From: Oryzobacter telluris
GTDB lineage: Bacteria > Actinomycetota > Actinomycetes > Actinomycetales > Dermatophilaceae
Length of the DNA stretch: 64,000 nucleotides
Reading direction: 5' to 3'
NCBI RefSeq assembly: GCF_043099285.1
Contig: NZ_CP170723.1
Span: forward strand, 2,976,001-3,040,000
Below are positions 26,243 to 33,446 of the stretch, piece after piece. How positions within the stretch are numbered: position 1 is the first letter of the stretch; the number at the start of each line of letters is the position of its first letter. The position numbers and the translations under genes were made by a program. The notes below the pieces were generated by a model. That model did not search any database. It had not been told where the DNA came from and saw nothing but the letters and a program-made list of their open reading frames with translations.

Positions 26243-26304
26243 ACTTCAGTACGGCAACACGCCGACCGCAGGACCCTTCGCTCGGCGTGTTGCCGTACTG
26301 AAGT
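26243..26304. repeat. 62-bp palindromic element, copy 1
   Basis: Perfect 23-bp inverted arms (26243-26265 and 26282-26304, beginning ACTTCAGTACGGCAACACG) enclose a 16-bp centre. It lies between the divergent starts of the FAD-GcvT gene and the nuclease-like gene, so it cannot be a transcription terminator of either. The same arms recur at 27323-27384. Confidence 0.95.
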
Positions 26305-26357
26305 GCAGCGAGACGTGAGGCTGTGGATGACGGCGCGGCTCGATCCGCCCACGGCGA

Positions 26358-26363
26358 CAGGCT
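26358..26363 (+). promoter_or_regulatory. Possible -10 box of the palindrome-flanked gene
   Basis: CAGGCT ends 6 nt before the GTG at 26370 and there is no Shine-Dalgarno, fitting the leaderless pattern seen elsewhere in the window. It lies 54 bp after palindrome copy 1. Confidence 0.3.
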
Positions 26364-26369
26364 CGACGG

Positions 26370-27317
26370 GTGAGTCCACCCCTTCTCCCTCCCCTGCCCG
26401 AGGGACCGCTGGCCCTGTCCGCGGCTCGACGGCTGGGTCTCACCGACCCGCAGTGGCGGCTCGACGAGCTGCTGCGGGTGACGCAGTCGGTCCGGGCGCT
26501 CGAGGATCCGGCGACGGTGGCCGCCAGGGCTGCAGCGTTCGCCCTGGCCTTGCCCGACGACGTGGTGTTCTCGCACGTCACGGCCGCGCAGCTCTGGAGG
26601 CTGCCGCTGCCGGCGTCCCTGGAGGCTCAAAGGGTGCTCGACGTCATGCGGGACACGAAGCGACACCCCATCGAGCGACGCGGGTGCCGTCATCATCGCG
26701 GGGCCGAGCAGCGCCTGGCCGTGATGACCCGAGGAGTCAGGATGACCTCCCTCGCGGACACGTGGGTCGACCTCGGGTCGCTCGCCGGCCGCGGCCTCAC
26801 CCTCGACGACATCGTGGTTGCGGGCGACGTCGTCCTGAACCGACTCACGAAGGTGGACGACGACGAACCGGACCGACCGGCCTCCGCGTCGCTCGCCGAG
26901 GTCCTTGATCGCCGGGTACGCGTGGTCGGGCGAAGCGCGCTGTGCTCCGCAATGGACCTGTGCCGACGGGGGTCTCGATCACCGATGGAGTCGCGGTCCC
27001 GGCTGATGGTGGTCCGAGCCGGGCTCCCGGAACCCGAGCTGAACGCCGGCATCCACGACACCGACGGTGCCTGGCTCGCGGAGGGCGACCTCGTCTGGCG
27101 ACGTCGTCAGGTCGTCGCCGAGTACCAGGGTGCCGTCCACGCCGACCGGCGAGCGCGTGCCCTCGACGCCTACCGGATCGGTCTGCTCACCGACGCCGGG
27201 TGGACCGTCGTCGAGCTGTTCCACGAGGACGTGACCCAACGACACCGCAGCGCGCTCGTCATCAGGCGCCTGGCGACAGCCCTCGAGATCGACGCAAGAG
27301 ACCTCACCCTCCCCTGA
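26370..27317 (+). CDS. AbiEi/DUF559-like protein with restriction-endonuclease-like C-terminus
   Basis: 315 residues from a GTG. The middle (VFSHVTAAQLWRLPLP, about 67-82; VRMTSLADTWVDL, about 123-135) resembles the actinobacterial proteins labelled AbiEi-type antitoxin or DUF559. The C-terminal roughly 110 residues fit a Vsr/PD-(D/E)xK-like nuclease fold: Glu207 in PMESRSRLMVVRAGLPEPELN, Asp240 in LAEGDLVW, Glu251-Tyr252 in VVAEYQGAVH, then RARALDAYRIGLLTDAGWTVVE-type helices. The acidic triad looks intact, so nuclease activity is possible; this is inference. The gene stands alone between two near-identical 62-bp palindromes and interrupts the ccr-to-hbd stretch. No toxin partner gene is adjacent. 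Confidence 0.75.
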   Translation: MSPPLLPPLPEGPLALSAARRLGLTDPQWRLDELLRVTQSVRALEDPATVAARAAAFALALPDDVVFSHVTAAQLWRLPLPASLEAQRVLDVMRDTKRHPIERRGCRHHRGAEQRLAVMTRGVRMTSLADTWVDLGSLAGRGLTLDDIVVAGDVVLNRLTKVDDDEPDRPASASLAEVLDRRVRVVGRSALCSAMDLCRRGSRSPMESRSRLMVVRAGLPEPELNAGIHDTDGAWLAEGDLVWRRRQVVAEYQGAVHADRRARALDAYRIGLLTDAGWTVVELFHEDVTQRHRSALVIRRLATALEIDARDLTLP

Positions 27318-27322
27318 GCACC

Positions 27323-27384
27323 ACTTCAGTACGGCAACACGCCGAGCGGAAGGCCTCTCGCTCGGCGTGTTGCCGTACTGAAGT
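27323..27384. repeat. 62-bp palindromic element, copy 2
   Basis: Perfect 24-bp arms (27323-27346 and 27361-27384) with a 14-bp centre. The outer 23 bp of each arm are identical to copy 1 at 26243-26304, while the centres differ at several positions. It lies between the convergent stops of the nuclease-like gene and the 3-hydroxyacyl-CoA dehydrogenase gene and could also terminate transcription there. Confidence 0.95.
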
Positions 27385-27392
27385 CGGGTCGG

Positions 27393-29171
27393 TCAGGGGT
27401 GGGTGCGGAAGCCGCGGCCGGTCTTGCGGCCGAGGTAGCCCGCCGTCACGAGGTGCTCGAGCAGCGGCGCGGGAGCGAAGCCGGGCTCGCGGAACTCGAG
27501 GTAGAGCTCGCGCTGGATCGCCAGCGACACGTCGAGGCCCACGACGTCGAGCAGCTCGAACGGCCCCATCGGCAGGCCGCAGCCGGTCTTCATGGCGGTG
27601 TCGATGTCGTCGGCCGTCGCGTAGTTCGCGGCGAGCATCTTCACGGCGTCGTTGAGGTACGGGAAGAGCAGCGCGTTGACGATGAAGCCCGACCGGTCGC
27701 CGCACGTCACCGCCACCTTGCCCACGCGAGCGCAGAGGTCCTGCACCGTCGCGACGACGTCGGGCGCGGTCGACACCGTGTGCACGACCTCGACGAGCTT
27801 CATCACCTGGGCGGGGTTGAAGAAGTGCATCCCCACGACGTCCTCGGGCCGCGACGTCACCTTGGCGCAGTCGATGACGGGCAGCGACGACGTCGTCGTG
27901 GCGAGCACCGCCCCGGGCTTGCAGATCCGGTCGAGGTCGCGGAACAGGTCCTGCTTGACCTCCAGGTCCTCGGCGATCGCCTCGACGACGAGGTCGACGT
28001 CGGCCAGCGCCTCACGCGTGGTCGAGCCCGTGAGCCGCCCGAGGACCGCCTCGGACTCCTCGGCCGTCAGCCGGCCCTTCTCGACCGACCGCCCCAGCGA
28101 GCGCGCGATGGAGGCGCGCACGCCTTCGACCTTGTCCTCGCCGCGGGCCACGTAGGTCACGGGGTAGCCGGCCTTGGCGAACACCTCGACGATGCCGGTC
28201 GCCATCGTCCCGGACCCGACGACACCCACCGACGCCACCGGACGCAGCGCGACGCCCGCGGGCGGCCCCCCGGCCGGGGTGCGTGCGTCGTCGACGACCT
28301 GCGGCGAGCCCGGCTCGGCGTAGGTGTAGAACCCGCGGCCCGACTTCCGGCCCAGCAGCCCGGCCGACACCATCTGCTTGATGATGGGGCTCGGCGCGTG
28401 CAGGCGGTCTCGGCCCTGCTTGTACATCGTGTCGAGGATCTCGTAGGCGGTGTCGAGGCCGATGAGGTCGAGCAGCTGGAGCGGGCCCATCGGGTAGCCG
28501 CAGCCGAAGCGCATCGCGGCGTCGAGGTCCTCGCGCGACGCGTAGTGCGACTCGACCATCGACACGGCGTGGTTGAGGTAGCCGAAGAGCAGGGCGTTGG
28601 CGATGAAGCCCGCCTTGTCGCCGACGACGACCGGCTTCTTGCCCAGCCGCTCGGCGAGCGCCTTGACGTCCTCGAAGACGTCGTCGGCGGTCACGACGGT
28701 GCGGATGACCTCGACGAACTGCTGCACGGGCGCGGGGTTGAAGAAGTGCATGCCGACGACCCGCTTCGGGTCCGAGGTCGCCACGGCGATCTCGGTGACC
28801 GGCAGGGACGAGGTGTTCGTCGCGAGGATCGCCTCGGCGGTGACGACCTTGTCGACCCGCCCCAGGATCTCCTTCTTGAGGTCGAGGTGCTCGGGCACGG
28901 CCTCGACGACGAGGAGGCAGTCGGCGAGGTCGCCGAGGTCGGTGGTGAAGGTGACCCGGCCGTGGAGGGCGTCGTGCTCCTCCTGCGTCACCTTGCCGCG
29001 GGCCAGCGCCCGGCCCGTGGAGCCCGCGAGGATCTGCTTGCCGTGCTCCACCCCCGCCGCGTCCACCTCGACGGCGATGACGTCGATCCCGTTGCGGGCG
29101 AACACCTCGACGATGCCCGCGCCCATCGTGCCGAGTCCGATCACACCAACGCTGGTGAAGTCACGTGCCAT
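27393..29171 (-). CDS. Tandem-fused 3-hydroxybutyryl/3-hydroxyacyl-CoA dehydrogenase
   Basis: 592 residues made of two complete 3HCDH units (about 5-285 and 313-592) joined by a Gly/Pro/Ala linker. Each has its own Rossmann motif (GVIGLGTMGAGIVEVF; GVVGSGTMATGIVEVF), its own catalytic HFFNP segment with following Glu (MHFFNPAPVQQFVEV; MHFFNPAQVMKLVEV) and its own C-terminal LGRKxGRGF signature. Both sites look intact. The enzyme interconverts acetoacetyl-CoA and 3-hydroxybutyryl-CoA, the step between thiolase and crotonase on the way to Ccr. The ATG at 29171 has AGAGGA upstream. Fused versions of about 590 residues occur in other actinobacteria. Confidence 0.93.
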   Translation of the reverse strand: MARDFTSVGVIGLGTMGAGIVEVFARNGIDVIAVEVDAAGVEHGKQILAGSTGRALARGKVTQEEHDALHGRVTFTTDLGDLADCLLVVEAVPEHLDLKKEILGRVDKVVTAEAILATNTSSLPVTEIAVATSDPKRVVGMHFFNPAPVQQFVEVIRTVVTADDVFEDVKALAERLGKKPVVVGDKAGFIANALLFGYLNHAVSMVESHYASREDLDAAMRFGCGYPMGPLQLLDLIGLDTAYEILDTMYKQGRDRLHAPSPIIKQMVSAGLLGRKSGRGFYTYAEPGSPQVVDDARTPAGGPPAGVALRPVASVGVVGSGTMATGIVEVFAKAGYPVTYVARGEDKVEGVRASIARSLGRSVEKGRLTAEESEAVLGRLTGSTTREALADVDLVVEAIAEDLEVKQDLFRDLDRICKPGAVLATTTSSLPVIDCAKVTSRPEDVVGMHFFNPAQVMKLVEVVHTVSTAPDVVATVQDLCARVGKVAVTCGDRSGFIVNALLFPYLNDAVKMLAANYATADDIDTAMKTGCGLPMGPFELLDVVGLDVSLAIQRELYLEFREPGFAPAPLLEHLVTAGYLGRKTGRGFRTHP

Positions 29172-29263
29172 GCGGGCGATCCTCTCAGGTCCCCACGCAC
29201 GCCGACGAGGCCACCCGGGCGTGACGCTGCCCACCCCGAGCGGGCGGTGCGACCGAGGTCACG

Positions 29264-29683
29264 TCACCAGTCGTGGCCGGCCGCCACCAGCTCGGCCTCG
29301 AGGGTGAGCCGCTCCCCCGACGGCAGCGGCGGCAGCCCGACGCCGGGCTCCACCCCCACCGCCTCGCACAGCTCGAGCAGCAGCCGGTCGTACGCCACGA
29401 GGACGGCCCGCATCCGGGCCGCGCGGTGCGGCTCGTCGCCCGCCTCCACCCGGCGCACCTCGGCCTCGAGCCGGCGCAGCTCCATGGCGAGCAGCACGGA
29501 CGGGAGGGGCTCGGTCACGTGGCGTGGTCGCAGCCGCCGCCAGCCCCGCTCGAGGGCCGGGAGGAAGGGCCGCAGCACCCACGGCGGCGCCCCGCCGCCC
29601 GCCCATCGGATCGTCTCGACGAGGAGGATGAAGCAGGCGCTGGGCAGCACGACGAGGAGCCCGGTGGCCAGGGCTGCCTTCAT
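29264..29683 (-). CDS. Small single-TM protein of unknown function
   Basis: 139 residues from the ATG at 29683, preceded by GAGGTGAGG. One N-terminal hydrophobic helix (ALATGLLVVLPSACFILLV) may be a TM anchor or signal. The remainder is Arg/Glu/Leu-rich and mostly helical (MELRRLEAEVRRVEAGDEPH is coiled-coil-like). No family recognised. It precedes the dehydrogenase gene by 92 bases on the same strand and is divergent from nucS. Confidence 0.6.
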   Translation of the reverse strand: MKAALATGLLVVLPSACFILLVETIRWAGGGAPPWVLRPFLPALERGWRRLRPRHVTEPLPSVLLAMELRRLEAEVRRVEAGDEPHRAARMRAVLVAYDRLLLELCEAVGVEPGVGLPPLPSGERLTLEAELVAAGHDW

Positions 29684-29757
29684 CGGCCTCACCTCTGCGA
29701 GAAGTGTGCGCCCGCGCCGCCCCCGGGGCAACGGAAACCGGCGAACCGATCCGTCGG

Positions 29758-29763
29758 TAGGGT
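29758..29763 (+). promoter_or_regulatory. Probable -10 box of leaderless nucS
   Basis: TAGGGT ends 8 nt before the GTG at 29772, with no Shine-Dalgarno. This spacing suggests transcription starts at or next to the start codon. Confidence 0.5.
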
Positions 29764-29771
29764 GGTCGACC

Positions 29772-30467
29772 GTGCGACTGGTGATCGCGACGTGCAGCGT
29801 CGACTACGAGGGGCGGCTCACCGCCCACCTCCCCCTGGCGACCCGGTTGCTCCTCGTCAAGGCCGACGGCTCGGTGCTCGTGCACTCCGACGGCGGCTCC
29901 TACAAGCCGCTGAACTGGATGTCGCCGCCGTGCGCGATGGCCGAGGTCGAGCCCGACGAGACCGAGGCCGCCGAGGGCGTCACCGGGGTCTGGGTCGTCC
30001 AGCACGCGAAGTCCGAGGACCGGCTGCGGGTGCGCCTCCACGAGGTCCACAGCGACAGCAGCCACGAGCTCGGCGTCGACCCCGGCCTGGTCAAGGACGG
30101 CGTCGAGGCCCACCTCCAGAGGCTCCTCGCCGAGCACATCACCACCCTCGGCGAGGGCTGGACCCTGACACGACGCGAGTACATGACCCCCATCGGCCCG
30201 GTCGACATCCTCTGCAAGGACGGCGCCGGGGCCAGCGTGGCCGTGGAGATCAAGCGTCGCGGCGACATCGACGGCGTGGAGCAGCTGACCCGCTACCTCG
30301 AGCTGATGAACCGCGACCCGCACCTCGCGCCGGTGACCGGGGTCTTCGCCGCGCAGGCGATCAAGCCACAGGCCCGCACCCTCGCCGAGGACCGGGGCAT
30401 CCGCTGCGTCGTCCTCGACTACGACACCCTCAAGGGCATCGACAACAGCGAGCACCGCCTCTTCTGA
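29772..30467 (+). CDS. nucS: Mismatch-specific endonuclease NucS (EndoMS)
   Basis: 231 residues. The N-terminal beta-rich DNA-binding/dimerisation domain (to about 115) starts RLVIATCSVDYEGRLTAHLP. The C-terminal RecB-like nuclease domain shows GPVDILCKD...VAVEIKRRGDIDGVEQLTRY, the D-(E)xK active site typical of NucS, and the protein ends in HRLF, a probable sliding-clamp-binding tail. NucS makes double-strand cuts at G:T, G:G and T:T mismatches and replaces MutSL repair in many actinobacteria. The gene is single and convergent with a small unknown gene at 30483-30785. Confidence 0.95.
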   Translation: MRLVIATCSVDYEGRLTAHLPLATRLLLVKADGSVLVHSDGGSYKPLNWMSPPCAMAEVEPDETEAAEGVTGVWVVQHAKSEDRLRVRLHEVHSDSSHELGVDPGLVKDGVEAHLQRLLAEHITTLGEGWTLTRREYMTPIGPVDILCKDGAGASVAVEIKRRGDIDGVEQLTRYLELMNRDPHLAPVTGVFAAQAIKPQARTLAEDRGIRCVVLDYDTLKGIDNSEHRLF

Positions 30468-30482
30468 GGACGCCCGCCCGCC

Positions 30483-30785
30483 TCAGGCGTCGCCCGCCCC
30501 GTCCCAGGGCAGCACGACCCACCCGTCGTCCCCGACGTCGAGGCGCACCCGCGTGGATCCCGACGGCGCCACCCGGCCGAGCGCACCCAGCACGTCGGCC
30601 ACTCCCCCGGTGCCGACGCAGACGAGCACCCGCTCGCCCCGGTGCAGGTCGGCCAGGGCCTGCAGCTCGGCCACCACGTCGACGCCACCACCCCACGGCC
30701 CGTACGGCCCTGCGGCGGAACCGATCTCGAGCACAGCGTCACCCTCCTCGACGAGGAGGATCGTCGCCGGGCAGTGCAGCGCCAT
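30483..30785 (-). CDS. Small conserved-looking protein of unknown function
   Basis: 100 residues. It has a Cys-containing N-terminus (MALHCPATILLVEEGDAVL), a Gly-rich loop (GPYGPWGGGVDVVAEL) and alternating strands (RVLVCVGTGGVADVLGALG) suggesting an alpha/beta fold. The start is 9 bases after the ecm stop, so it is probably the last gene of the ecm transcript. No recognised family; a B12- or CoA-related accessory role would only be guilt by association. Confidence 0.6.
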   Translation of the reverse strand: MALHCPATILLVEEGDAVLEIGSAAGPYGPWGGGVDVVAELQALADLHRGERVLVCVGTGGVADVLGALGRVAPSGSTRVRLDVGDDGWVVLPWDGAGDA

Positions 30786-30794
30786 CCCGGAAGG

Positions 30795-32843
30795 CTACGC
30801 CGGGACCAGGCCCCGGGCCTCGCGGATGACGTCGACGAAGCGGGCCATGATCTCGTTGAGCCCGAAGTCCTTGGGGGTGAAGACCTCGGCCACGCCGAGC
30901 GCCTTGAGCCGGGCGGCGTCGGCCTCGGGGATGATCCCGCCGACGATGACGGGGACGTCGCCCGCGCCCGCCTCGCGCATCCGCTCGAGCACCTCCGGGA
31001 CGAGCTCCATGTGCGAGCCGGACAGGATCGAGATGCCGACGAGGTGCACGTCCTCGGCCACGGCGGCCGCGACGATCTGCTCCGGCGTGAGCCGGATGCC
31101 CTGGTAGACGACCTCGAAGCCGGCGTCGCGCGCCCGCACCGCCACCTGCTCGGCGCCGTTGGAGTGCCCGTCGAGCCCCGGCTTGCCGACGAGGACGCGC
31201 AGGGTCTCGCCCAGCTCCTCGCCGGTGCGACGCACGAGCGCCCGCACGTCGGACAGGGCCTCGGACCCGCCGGCCACGCCGACCGACCCGGACACCCCTG
31301 TGGGAGCACGGAACTCGCCGAACTCCTCGCGCAGGGCTCCTGCCCACTCCCCCGTGGTGATGCCGGCCCGCGCGCACTCGAGCGTGGCGGCCATGAGGTT
31401 GGTGTCGCCCGCGGCCTCCAGGCGAAGCCGCTCCAGCGCCGCCTCGGCTCGCGCCCGCTTCTCCGGGTCGGCGTCGCGCTCGTCGCGCCAGCGCCGCACC
31501 GCCTCGGCCGCCGCGGCCTCCACGCCGGCATCCACGCTCTGGATGGCGGTGTCGAGGTCGGCGGTCAGCGGGTTGGGCTCGGTGGACTCGAACCTGTTCA
31601 CCCCGACGACGACGTCCTCGCCCACCTCGATGCGCTGCCGCCGCCGGGCGTGGGAGGCCACGAGCTCGGACTTCATGTACCCGCCCTCGACGGCCGGCAC
31701 CGCCCCACCCATCGCCTGGACCCGGTCGATCTCGGCCCGCGCGCCCTCGACGAGCTCGGCCACCTTGGCCTCCACGACGAGCGAGCCCTCGAACAGGTCG
31801 TCGTACTCGAGCAGGTCCGACTCGTAGGCCAGCACCTGCTGGATGCGCAGCGACCACTGCTGGTCCCACGGCCGCGGCAGCCCGAGCGCCTCGTTCCACG
31901 CCGGTAGCTGCACGGCGCGCGCCCGCGCGTCCTTGGACAGGGTCACCGCGAGCATCTCCAGGACGATGCGCTGGACGTTGTTCTCCGGCTGCGCCTCGGT
32001 GAGGCCGAGCGAGTTCACCTGCACCCCGTACCGGAACCGCCGCTGCTTGGCGTCCTGCACCCCGTAGCGCTCGCGCGTCAGCTCGTCCCAGAGCTGCACG
32101 AACGCCCGCATCTTGCACATCTCCTCGACGAAGCGCACCCCGGCGTTGACGAAGAAGGAGATCCGCGCGACGACCTCGCCGAACCGCTCGGGCGGCACCT
32201 GCCCCGAGTCGCGCACGGCGTCGAGCACGGCGATCGCCGTGCACATCGCGTACGAGATCTCCTGCACCGGCGTCGCCCCGGCCTCCTGGAGGTGGTAGCT
32301 GCAGATGTTGATGGGGTTCCACGCGGGGATCTCCGACACGGTGTACGCGACCATGTCGGTGATGAGCCGAAGCGAGGGACCCGGCGCGAAGACGTAGGTC
32401 CCGCGCGACAGGTACTCCTTGATGATGTCGTTCTGCGTCGTCCCGGACAGGGCCCGCACCGCGGCGGCCGGGTCCTCCCCCGCCGCCCCGGCCTGCTCCT
32501 CGGCCGCCGCCTGGTAGAGGGCGAGCATCCACATCGCGGTGGCGTTGATCGTCATCGAGGTGTTCATCCGCGACAGCGGGATGTCGGCGAACAGGGCCCG
32601 CATGTCACCGAGGTGCGAGATCGGGACGCCGACCTTGCCGACCTCGCCGCGGGCCAGCGGGTGGTCGGGGTCGTAGCCGGTCTGGGTCGGCAGGTCGAAG
32701 GCCACCGAGAGCCCGGTCTGCCCCTTGTCGAGGTTGCGGCGGTACAGCGCGTTGGACGCGGCGGCGCTGCTGTGGCCGGCGTAGGTGCGCATGACCCAGG
32801 GGCGGTCGCGCTCGGGCCGGGTGGCGTCGCTGCTCTCGGGCAT
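30795..32843 (-). CDS. ecm: Ethylmalonyl-CoA mutase (MeaA), adenosylcobalamin-dependent
   Basis: 682 residues with both domains of a B12 mutase in one chain: the TIM-barrel acyl-CoA domain (about 15-520; RTYAGHSSAAASNALYRRNL, FDLPTQTGYDPDHP, GTTQNDIIKEYLSRGTYVF) and the C-terminal cobalamin domain with the base-off motif LDGHSNG (DxHxxG) near residue 560 followed by GISILSG and VGGIIP. The single-chain length and the N-terminal TYAGHSSA pattern fit Ecm, which converts ethylmalonyl-CoA to methylsuccinyl-CoA, rather than two-subunit methylmalonyl-CoA mutase. ccr, mce, meaB and an adenosyltransferase in the same 22 kb support this. Confidence 0.92.
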   Translation of the reverse strand: MPESSDATRPERDRPWVMRTYAGHSSAAASNALYRRNLDKGQTGLSVAFDLPTQTGYDPDHPLARGEVGKVGVPISHLGDMRALFADIPLSRMNTSMTINATAMWMLALYQAAAEEQAGAAGEDPAAAVRALSGTTQNDIIKEYLSRGTYVFAPGPSLRLITDMVAYTVSEIPAWNPINICSYHLQEAGATPVQEISYAMCTAIAVLDAVRDSGQVPPERFGEVVARISFFVNAGVRFVEEMCKMRAFVQLWDELTRERYGVQDAKQRRFRYGVQVNSLGLTEAQPENNVQRIVLEMLAVTLSKDARARAVQLPAWNEALGLPRPWDQQWSLRIQQVLAYESDLLEYDDLFEGSLVVEAKVAELVEGARAEIDRVQAMGGAVPAVEGGYMKSELVASHARRRQRIEVGEDVVVGVNRFESTEPNPLTADLDTAIQSVDAGVEAAAAEAVRRWRDERDADPEKRARAEAALERLRLEAAGDTNLMAATLECARAGITTGEWAGALREEFGEFRAPTGVSGSVGVAGGSEALSDVRALVRRTGEELGETLRVLVGKPGLDGHSNGAEQVAVRARDAGFEVVYQGIRLTPEQIVAAAVAEDVHLVGISILSGSHMELVPEVLERMREAGAGDVPVIVGGIIPEADAARLKALGVAEVFTPKDFGLNEIMARFVDVIREARGLVPA

Positions 32844-32849
32844 GGGGGA

Positions 32850-32855
32850 ACGCTA
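32850..32855 (-). promoter_or_regulatory. Probable -10 box of leaderless ecm
   Basis: TAGCGT on the minus strand ends 6 nt before the ATG at 32843. The intervening GGGGGA-type stretch is not a usable ribosome-binding site at that distance, so the ecm mRNA is probably leaderless. Confidence 0.45.
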
Positions 32856-32897
32856 GCCGGGGCGGGCCGGGCGGCGCCGTCGCGGTGAGCGCGCCCA

Positions 32898-32937
32898 CAC
32901 GGTGACGGTGACCACAGGGGCGCCACCGTCAGCCGTG
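32898..32937 (-). terminator. Hairpin downstream of the STAS gene
   Basis: CACGGTGACGGTG (32898-32910) pairs with CACCGTCAGCCGTG (32924-32937) with one bulge around a 13-nt loop, 11 bases after the STAS stop. It would insulate ecm from read-through. Confidence 0.5.
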
Positions 32938-32947
32938 AGGGGGCAGG

Positions 32948-33295
32948 TCAGCCGACGGCCCCGGCGAGGACCTCGTCGGCGAGCAGGGACCCCAGCCGTG
33001 CCCGGCGCAGCAGCCGTCGGCTGCGGTCGTCGGCCGCGACGATGAGCAGCGGGCGCCCGGCCCGGCGCGCCCGGCGCAGCACCTCGACGACGAGGCCGAA
33101 GCCCGTGGCGTCCCCGATGTGGGCCCGCCCGAGGTCGAGGTGGACCGCCGTGGTCCCGGCGGCGATGGTGCGGTGCAGGCTGAGCCGGATGTCCGGAACG
33201 CTACGGACGTCGAGCCGCCCCGACAGGGCCAGGTGGCACCCGTGCTCGTCGTGCTCCTCCGTGATCGTCACGGCGGCTTCCCCCGAATCGGCCAC
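32948..33295 (-). CDS. STAS-domain protein (anti-sigma-factor-antagonist-like)
   Basis: 115 residues from GTG 33295, which has AGAGGGGGGA just upstream; the in-frame GTG at 33308-33310 is part of that ribosome-binding site. Single STAS fold: LALSGRLDVRSVPDIRLSLH, then VHLDLGRAHIGDATGFGLVVEVLRRAR. In SpoIIAA/RsbV proteins the phosphorylated residue is Ser in DSSG or DSTG; here the loop is DATG, so Thr would be the acceptor, or there is none. No anti-sigma kinase or sigma factor gene is next to it. It is divergent from the adenosyltransferase gene. Confidence 0.82.
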   Translation of the reverse strand: MADSGEAAVTITEEHDEHGCHLALSGRLDVRSVPDIRLSLHRTIAAGTTAVHLDLGRAHIGDATGFGLVVEVLRRARRAGRPLLIVAADDRSRRLLRRARLGSLLADEVLAGAVG

Positions 33296-33446
33296 GATCC
33301 CCCCTCTCACGTCGTCGTGCCCCCATCAAACTCGGTGCCCACCGGTTCCACCGGACACGGCACGGTAACGATCGGGCAAAGAATGGACAATGTCACCTTG
33401 ATGCCACCGCGCAGGTCATCCGGGTCGGTCTGACAGGCTGTGCGTC

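Noticed and set aside
26187..26379. N-terminal extension of the FAD-GcvT gene through the palindrome
   Set aside because: The frame is open to 26379 but would translate the palindrome; GTG codons at 26187 or 26208 are more reasonable starts.
26370..27317. Type IV toxin-antitoxin pair of AbiE type
   Set aside because: Only an AbiEi-like protein is present; no AbiEii nucleotidyltransferase gene is adjacent.
33296..33446. Cobalamin riboswitch before the adenosyltransferase gene
   Set aside because: No B12-box-like sequence or long structured leader is visible, and the start looks leaderless.
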